This document shows positions 59,423 to 64,000 of a DNA stretch of 64,000 nt, one piece after another (positions within the stretch are counted from its first letter, which is position 1; each line of letters opens with the position of its first letter). A model generated the notes under the pieces. The model made no database searches and was not told the origin of the DNA. It saw nothing but the letters and a program-made list of their open reading frames with translations. The stretch is from assembly GCF_000346465.2 (NCBI RefSeq), contig NC_034009.1, positions 23,490,225 to 23,554,224 of the forward strand, written 5' to 3'. This DNA comes from Prunus persica. Lineage: Eukaryota; Streptophyta; Magnoliopsida; Rosales; Rosaceae. The position numbers and the translations under genes are program-made.

Positions 59423-60783
59423 TCAAATATCCTCCGATGGCTTTGGATCATTCTTCCACGGGTGACACAATACATCATCGTCGAGCACGTCATCATAGCA
59501 TGTAATGACAGCACTCGTCTCTTTTCCCCTTCGTTTTGGCAAGGGGTCCTCATCAAAAGCTTGCTTCCTGGAGGGCAGCTCAAGAGTTCCGCCATGTATC
59601 TTGGCATGCAAGATCTTCCTCAAAGTTTGACAAGCAATGGTTGGATGACCCACAAACTGATGATAACGACAGTATCTAGGATCACCATTTTCCTCTTTGG
59701 TAGGGACTTTGTAGGGCCTTGAGGGTTTGATTGTACCATCAGCAAACATTGTATCAAGAATGGCATAGAATTCTTCATCTTTGCACGGTAGTGGCGAGTA
59801 CATCTCCATGTCTTTCCTTTTGTGTTAATTGTAGTCACTAGATGATTTGTCATCCTCATCTAATGTCTGGTGTGCATCTGTCTCTTCACTCCTCAAAACT
59901 TCCTGCCAGGTTAGTTTGACTGACATGCCTGTTTTCCTCACTGCTTCCAACAGCCGAGAAAATTGGTTGATGCCAATATTCTCCAAATAAACTCTGTAAT
60001 CTACCACGATGTTGCTGATGCAAATTTTGACAAGCGCTTCTTCATCCTTCTCATCATAGCAGTCCAGAGCCAAGTCCGGGAACCTGCGCACGAAGTCCAC
60101 GGGATCTTCCCCATGTTTTTGGCGAGTATTGTTGAATTAAGTGGTAGTAACTCTTTCCTCATGCTGGTAGTATTTCTTACAGAACATGCTTGCTAAATCT
60201 TCCCAAGAGCAAATAGAGCCTGGTACCAATGTTGTGTACCACGTATAAGCACGGTCGGTAAGGCTTTTTGAAAACTCCCGGAGACGGAGATTATGATCAC
60301 CAGCGTGTGGTCCCAAAGCATCAATGAAGCGGTTGACATGCTCTTTCGGGCTTCCTTTCCTTCCGTCGAAAAGGACAAAGCTTGGTGCTTCATAGCCATT
60401 GAGGTATGGCTGCTAGAGTAGGCTTGATGGATATGGTGGCTGAGGGACATACTTCTAATCCTCCTGGCTTCGGCTTAGTTTCTTCTCCGGCATAGTGATG
60501 ACATCTTCTTAGGTGACAAAAGATGGTCTCTTTTGTTCAGATTCCGGCAGCAGTAGATTCCTTTGGGGAGGTCTTTCATTTTCTTCGCTTGGCTTGGTGA
60601 CTGAGCTTTTTAGCCCTTTGATTGTGTCCGTAATCTCCCTCTAGGTTTCCCCTATAGCATGGATAATTGCAAGGAGGTCTGTAAGGGTGAGAAAGCTCTC
60701 TCACTTGCATGTTCTTCTTCTCTAAGAGAGGCATTTTGCCTTGATTTCGAGTCACCGTGGTTTGGCTCGTCTTGGGAAGCCAT
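59423..60783 (-). pseudogene. Ty3/gypsy gag remnant
   Basis: The likely start MASQDEPNHGD is at 60783. Further along, the minus strand reads NRFIDALGPHAGDHNLRLRE, then TWYTTLVPGSICSWEDL and FVRRFPDLALDCYDEK, matching the retrotransposon gag capsid pattern. An in-frame TAA lies near 60137, between the two halves, and further stops lie near 59825 and in the N-terminal part. A Cys/His cluster YCRYHQFVGHPTIAC near 59670 is like that of plant gypsy gag C-termini. No pol domain follows. Confidence 0.75.
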
Positions 60784-60859
60784 AGTAATGCTTCTGGTCT
60801 TCTTTCTTGGAGGCACAGGTGAAGATAATGGCCTAATCCCTAGCAGAGTCGCCAATTTA

Positions 60860-61656
60860 TGTAGGAGTCTTTTTATTCCAGCAGCCTGACGAATGGGCTT
60901 GGGTTGCCGAAAAGAGAAACAGGTGAAATTACCCTCTGTGCCTGAGTTCAAGAATCAGGCCCTAAGAATGCTTTGAAAGGGTAATGAAGCCTTAGGAAGC
61001 ATCATGGTTACCTTCACCAACAAAAACAACAACTGCTTATAGATAATTTCTTAGCTTGGCATTGGAGCAAAGCAATCATGAGTTTAGCATAAACAGAGAG
61101 AGAGCTGTGAGTTCTTATGAAAGACAGAGGTTCTAAGGAAAGGGGGAATGGATTCTAAGAGGGTTTGTTGAAGAGGGAGATAGATGGGGGTATAATGGGT
61201 GTGTTGAATAGTTTTCGGCAGCTTGACAGAAAATCTGTTAAGCTCTGGAATGTTTTAACAGAAGAGAAAAGGGAAGAGATGGAGGAATAGGGATCGAAAT
61301 TGAAAAGGTTTCAGGGAGAATAGATGTAGCTTGCTCTCTGAATGTGTGTGTTGGTTGTTGGGTAGGAGGTGCCTCATTTATAGCAACTAGAAGCTCCTCC
61401 TTTCGAAGAAACCCTAATGGTTTCTATCTAATTTGGCCAAGTATTTCCCTTCCTTTTTCTTCTCTTCCTTTGACTCATCCTATTTGGTGAAATTCTCTCT
61501 GCCCAATTGCACAAAAATAGGATTTGGGGAGCTCTAGGCTTTTCCCGCAGTTGTTCCAGTGGGGAACTACCATTTTCAGCCATCTTTCTTCCTTCTTTTC
61601 TCCCCTCTTCCATTGCTAGATCTGATGGGGGAAAGAAGTGGGTATGCACACTGGTT
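60860..61656 (-). repeat. Right LTR (5') of the gag-only element, truncated
   Basis: About 800 bp matching 54868-55700. It stops at 61657, where the LTR of a Copia element begins. Confidence 0.7.
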
Positions 61657-62845
61657 TGAAGGAGACAAACAATATGGGTAGAATATTTTTCAAGTTGTAT
61701 TTCATTATCCAAAATAAGGTATTTATAGAACAAGGATATAACCCTAGTAAGGTCAAACTAGGAAACAAGATAAAAACCTAATTACACAATATCTATACAA
61801 AAAGGAAAGAAATATAATCATAATAAACTAGGAAATAAATATCCTAATTAAACTAGGATCTCGCTAACACTCCCCCTTAAGTTGGAGCAAAGATGTCATG
61901 CATGCCCAACTTGTCAAGCGAGTTGAGAAAGACCGTAGTAGACACAGCTTTCGTAAGAACATCTACCAGTTGATACTCGGATGATATAAACGGAAAATAA
62001 ATAATTTCAGCATCCAACTCTTTTTAGAAAAATGTCGATCAACCTCCATTTGCTTTGTACGATCATGTTGCACATGATTATGCGCAATTGCAATGGCAGC
62101 TTTATTATCACAATACAAATCTATGGGTTTCTGGGGTCCAAACTCAAGATCTCTCAACAATCTTCTCAACCATAGTAACTCACACACACATTGAGCCATC
62201 CCACGGCACTCGGCCTCGGCACTAAACCTAGATACCACTTTTTGCTTTTTACTCCTCCAAGTAATAAAATTACCATCAACGAATGTGAAATATCCAGACG
62301 TAGAACGTCTATCAGTGACTGAACCAGCCCAATCAACATCCATATAACCTTCGACATCTGTATGACCATACTTACAAAACATTAACCCCTTTCCAGGAGT
62401 TACTTTCAGATACCTCAATATGCACATCACAACACCCATATGATCTTCACTATAAACTGACTCACTACACTCACTGCATATGCAATATCAGGAAGTGTAT
62501 GAGATAAATAAATCAATTTTCCCACAAGTCGTTGATAATGCTCTTTATCTGTAGGAACTTAATCAGGGTACAACCCCAACTTATGATTCTGTTTATTAGG
62601 GGTATCAATTGGTTTGCAATCTAACATTCCAGTCTCTGCAAGTAAATCCAAAATATACTTTCTTTGTGATAGAAAGATACCATTTTTAGATCTGGCAACT
62701 TCAATCCCAAGAAAGTACTTCAAATCACCCAATGACTTCATCTCAAATTCGAAAGCTAGATACTTCTGAAGATTTTGCATTTCTGCCTGATCATCTCAGT
62801 CACAATAATATCATCAACATAAATAATTAAAGCAGTCTATTTATA
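61657..62845 (-). mobile_element. Truncated third Copia element (3' part)
   Basis: On the minus strand, a probable 3' LTR (61657-61869, about 213 bp) starts TGTTAGCG, with TATA-like TTCTATAAATACC near 61725. The polypurine tract AAGGGGGAG at 61870-61878 precedes it. Inward lie RNase H (61963-62439) and the end of reverse transcriptase (to about 62845). Everything upstream, including integrase, gag and the 5' LTR, is missing, so a deletion ended at about 62845. Confidence 0.78.
61963..62845 (-). pseudogene. Copia reverse transcriptase/RNase H remnant
   Basis: Minus-strand pieces: YVDDIIVT near 62810, the frame 62780-62559 with LGDLKYFLGIEVARSK and SQRKYILDLL, then 62439-61963 with DVDWAGSVTDRRSTSG and DLYCDNKAAIAIA. 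Stops and frameshifts separate the pieces. It resembles the corresponding part of the Copia at 30384-34817 more than that at 15156-20315. Confidence 0.82.
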
Positions 62846-63403
62846 ATAAGAAGAGGCGGCAACTATCCTATGCTTTCATTGGTTGCATGTTGATTTATTT
62901 CAAGTATGGACAACTATTTCTACAATTACAACAGCTCATGGTAATATTGCTTAGTCACAATGACACTTGTAAGCCTTAGTGTGCTTCAAGTAAGTGTAAA
63001 TATCTTCTAAGTTGATGAATTAGTATGCAAGAAAATGTAAAGTGGCCAACTACAACAATTAATAGCAAGAATTGTTGCATGCAAGAGATGAAGTGACTAA
63101 GTTTCTTAGTGCCCAATTCTAATAAGACCATGAATTAAAACTATTATTAGATTTTAGCTTCTTAACACATAAAAAGTAAATAACACAATTCTAATTATTA
63201 TAAATATATACAATTAAATACTCAAGAAATATCTAAGGGTACCCATGTAGAGAAAAACAAATAATAAATCTATAAGTTATAGTTATCCAAATGAACATAT
63301 ATATTTTACTAAATACAAATAATTATTAGAATAAACATAAAACAATATATATATATAAACGTTTAATCTTCTTTAAAAACTTTTAAGAATACGGATTCTC
63401 ACA
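62846..63403. other. Right-hand remainder of the outer insertion
   Basis: AT-rich DNA without coding sequence. It ends GGATTCTCACA directly before the TAGCT duplication and is interpreted as the distal part of the outer element. Confidence 0.45.
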
Positions 63404-63727
63404 TAGCTTTTGTGGCTTGGCAAAGAGAAATGATGATATTGTCACTTTCTTCACATCTTGCAATAGTTTAGTTAATATTGTTAGAGCATCGTATAAGCGT
63501 TGTGACATGCTTAGAGATCAACTACAAAAGTATATTACAAAAGCTCTTGAAAAAGATAATCTTCCAATAGAACGAGGCTTAAATTAAGAAACTTGTCTCA
63601 AGCATCCCGGCGATACACGTTGAAACTCATATTATGGTACAATACTTAGTATCATTTCCATATTCAAATCTGTGGTGAAAATGCTTAAATTGATTATTGA
63701 GGATGACTCCACCGATACTATGTTATG
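63404..63727 (+). pseudogene. hAT transposase relic, 3' part
   Basis: Plus-strand translation gives LAKRNDDIVTFFTSCNSLVN and YKRCDMLRDQLQKYI, then GRGLN-like and HPGDTR-like motifs with stops. This is the part of ZMYM1/DUF4371-type hAT transposases that normally follows LQLA. It directly continues the relic ending at 53840, after removal of the insertion and allowing a 1-bp deletion. Confidence 0.75.
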
Positions 63728-64000
63728 AAAAAAATATAGTTTTCCTTTTCCGTAAAGCCAAATACAAAAACATTTATAGTATAAATAACTTATAACAAAT
63801 TGGAAAGCTTTTAAGGTACAATGAAATTGAAGAAAATAAAATAATAGGTAAGTAAAAGCAATATAAATAATGAGAAGGTGAGTTTGGTACGATAAAGCAC
63901 GCCAAAGACGCTATCTTAAAGCATTTGTAGCCTCCCTACGTGCAAGTACTGACGGTCTACAAGATTCCAAGATACGACTCCTTGTACACAAACTCAATAT
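63728..64000. other. End of window, no feature recognised
   Basis: AT-rich DNA after the transposase relic with no supported frame. Confidence 0.5.

Larger units (their letters stand above)
54868..61656 (-). mobile_element. Gag-only Ty3/gypsy-like LTR element
   Basis: Two long direct repeats, 54868 to about 55710 and 60860-61656, share order and wording throughout with scattered differences. Both carry TATAAATGAGGC on the minus strand (about 55394 and 61384). This identifies LTRs transcribed leftward. The minus strand just inside the right copy reads TAAATTGGCGACTCTGC, a plausible primer-binding site. Between them only gag-like coding sequence is recognised on the minus strand (59423-60783); protease, reverse transcriptase and integrase are missing. 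The element is non-autonomous and resembles a large retrotransposon derivative. The right LTR is cut at 61657 by a Copia fragment. The inner edge of the left LTR could not be fixed. Confidence 0.72.
53841..63403. mobile_element. 9.56-kb composite insertion in a hAT relic
   Basis: The insertion starts TGTCACGCCCCAACC, ends GGATTCTCACA and is flanked by TAGCT on both sides. TG...CA ends and a 5-bp duplication indicate integrase-type insertion of an LTR element. Its own sequence seems to be only 53841-54867 and about 62845-63403, roughly 1.6 kb. That suits a solo LTR into which later elements inserted, but one long LTR element with lost parts is also possible. No coding frame belongs to the outer sequence. 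Confidence 0.65.

Overview
The window is nuclear DNA of a dicot plant. The evidence is GT-AG introns, plant-only gene families (NAC, SWEET, PBS1-type kinase), AT-rich intergenic DNA and many plant transposons. Protein resemblance suggests a woody rosid such as Rosaceae; that is inference and has not been checked. Exon models were made by hand from reading frame, splice sites and family knowledge. UTRs are not resolved.

Host genes in order: tRNA-Leu(UAG) (1131-1210, +); a two-exon gene for a 79-residue conserved protein, possibly a mitochondrial complex I ESSS-type subunit (2561-3803, +); a NAC083/VNI2-type transcription factor (7843-9037, -); a glycerophosphodiester phosphodiesterase (20705-22675, -); peroxisomal dienoyl-CoA isomerase DCI1 ending in the import signal AKL (38523-39431, -); tRNA-Gln(UUG) (39618-39689, -); a clade III SWEET sugar transporter with six coding exons (43947-45758, +); and a PBS1-type receptor-like cytoplasmic kinase with five coding exons (47038-50714, -). 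The genes are independent housekeeping, developmental and immune loci. There is no operon and no sign of a shared pathway.

Mobile DNA fills much of the rest. A complete Copia element (15156-20315, -) has identical 214-bp LTRs, a 5-bp target duplication and one unbroken 1567-codon frame, so it inserted recently and may still move. A second, decayed Copia (30384-34817, +) has diverged LTRs, stops, frameshifts and a gag replaced by simple repeats. From 53.5 to 63.8 kb there is a nested stack: a hAT transposase relic split by a 9.56-kb insertion with TAGCT target duplications. That insertion holds a gag-only Ty3/gypsy-like element with long direct repeats, a hAT-type MITE with an 8-bp duplication, and a truncated third Copia. 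Smaller elements include a 288-bp Helitron, a 185-bp MITE with long inverted repeats, a deleted hAT, a foldback element, a Mutator-like element and one CACTA end.

I found no CRISPR array, biosynthetic cluster or clearly new molecular system. The observations most worth checking are the recent Copia, the nested stack, a tRNA-like gene without a D-arm, an unidentified spliced gene fragment beside the CACTA end, and a substituted effector-cleavage motif in the PBS1-type kinase.
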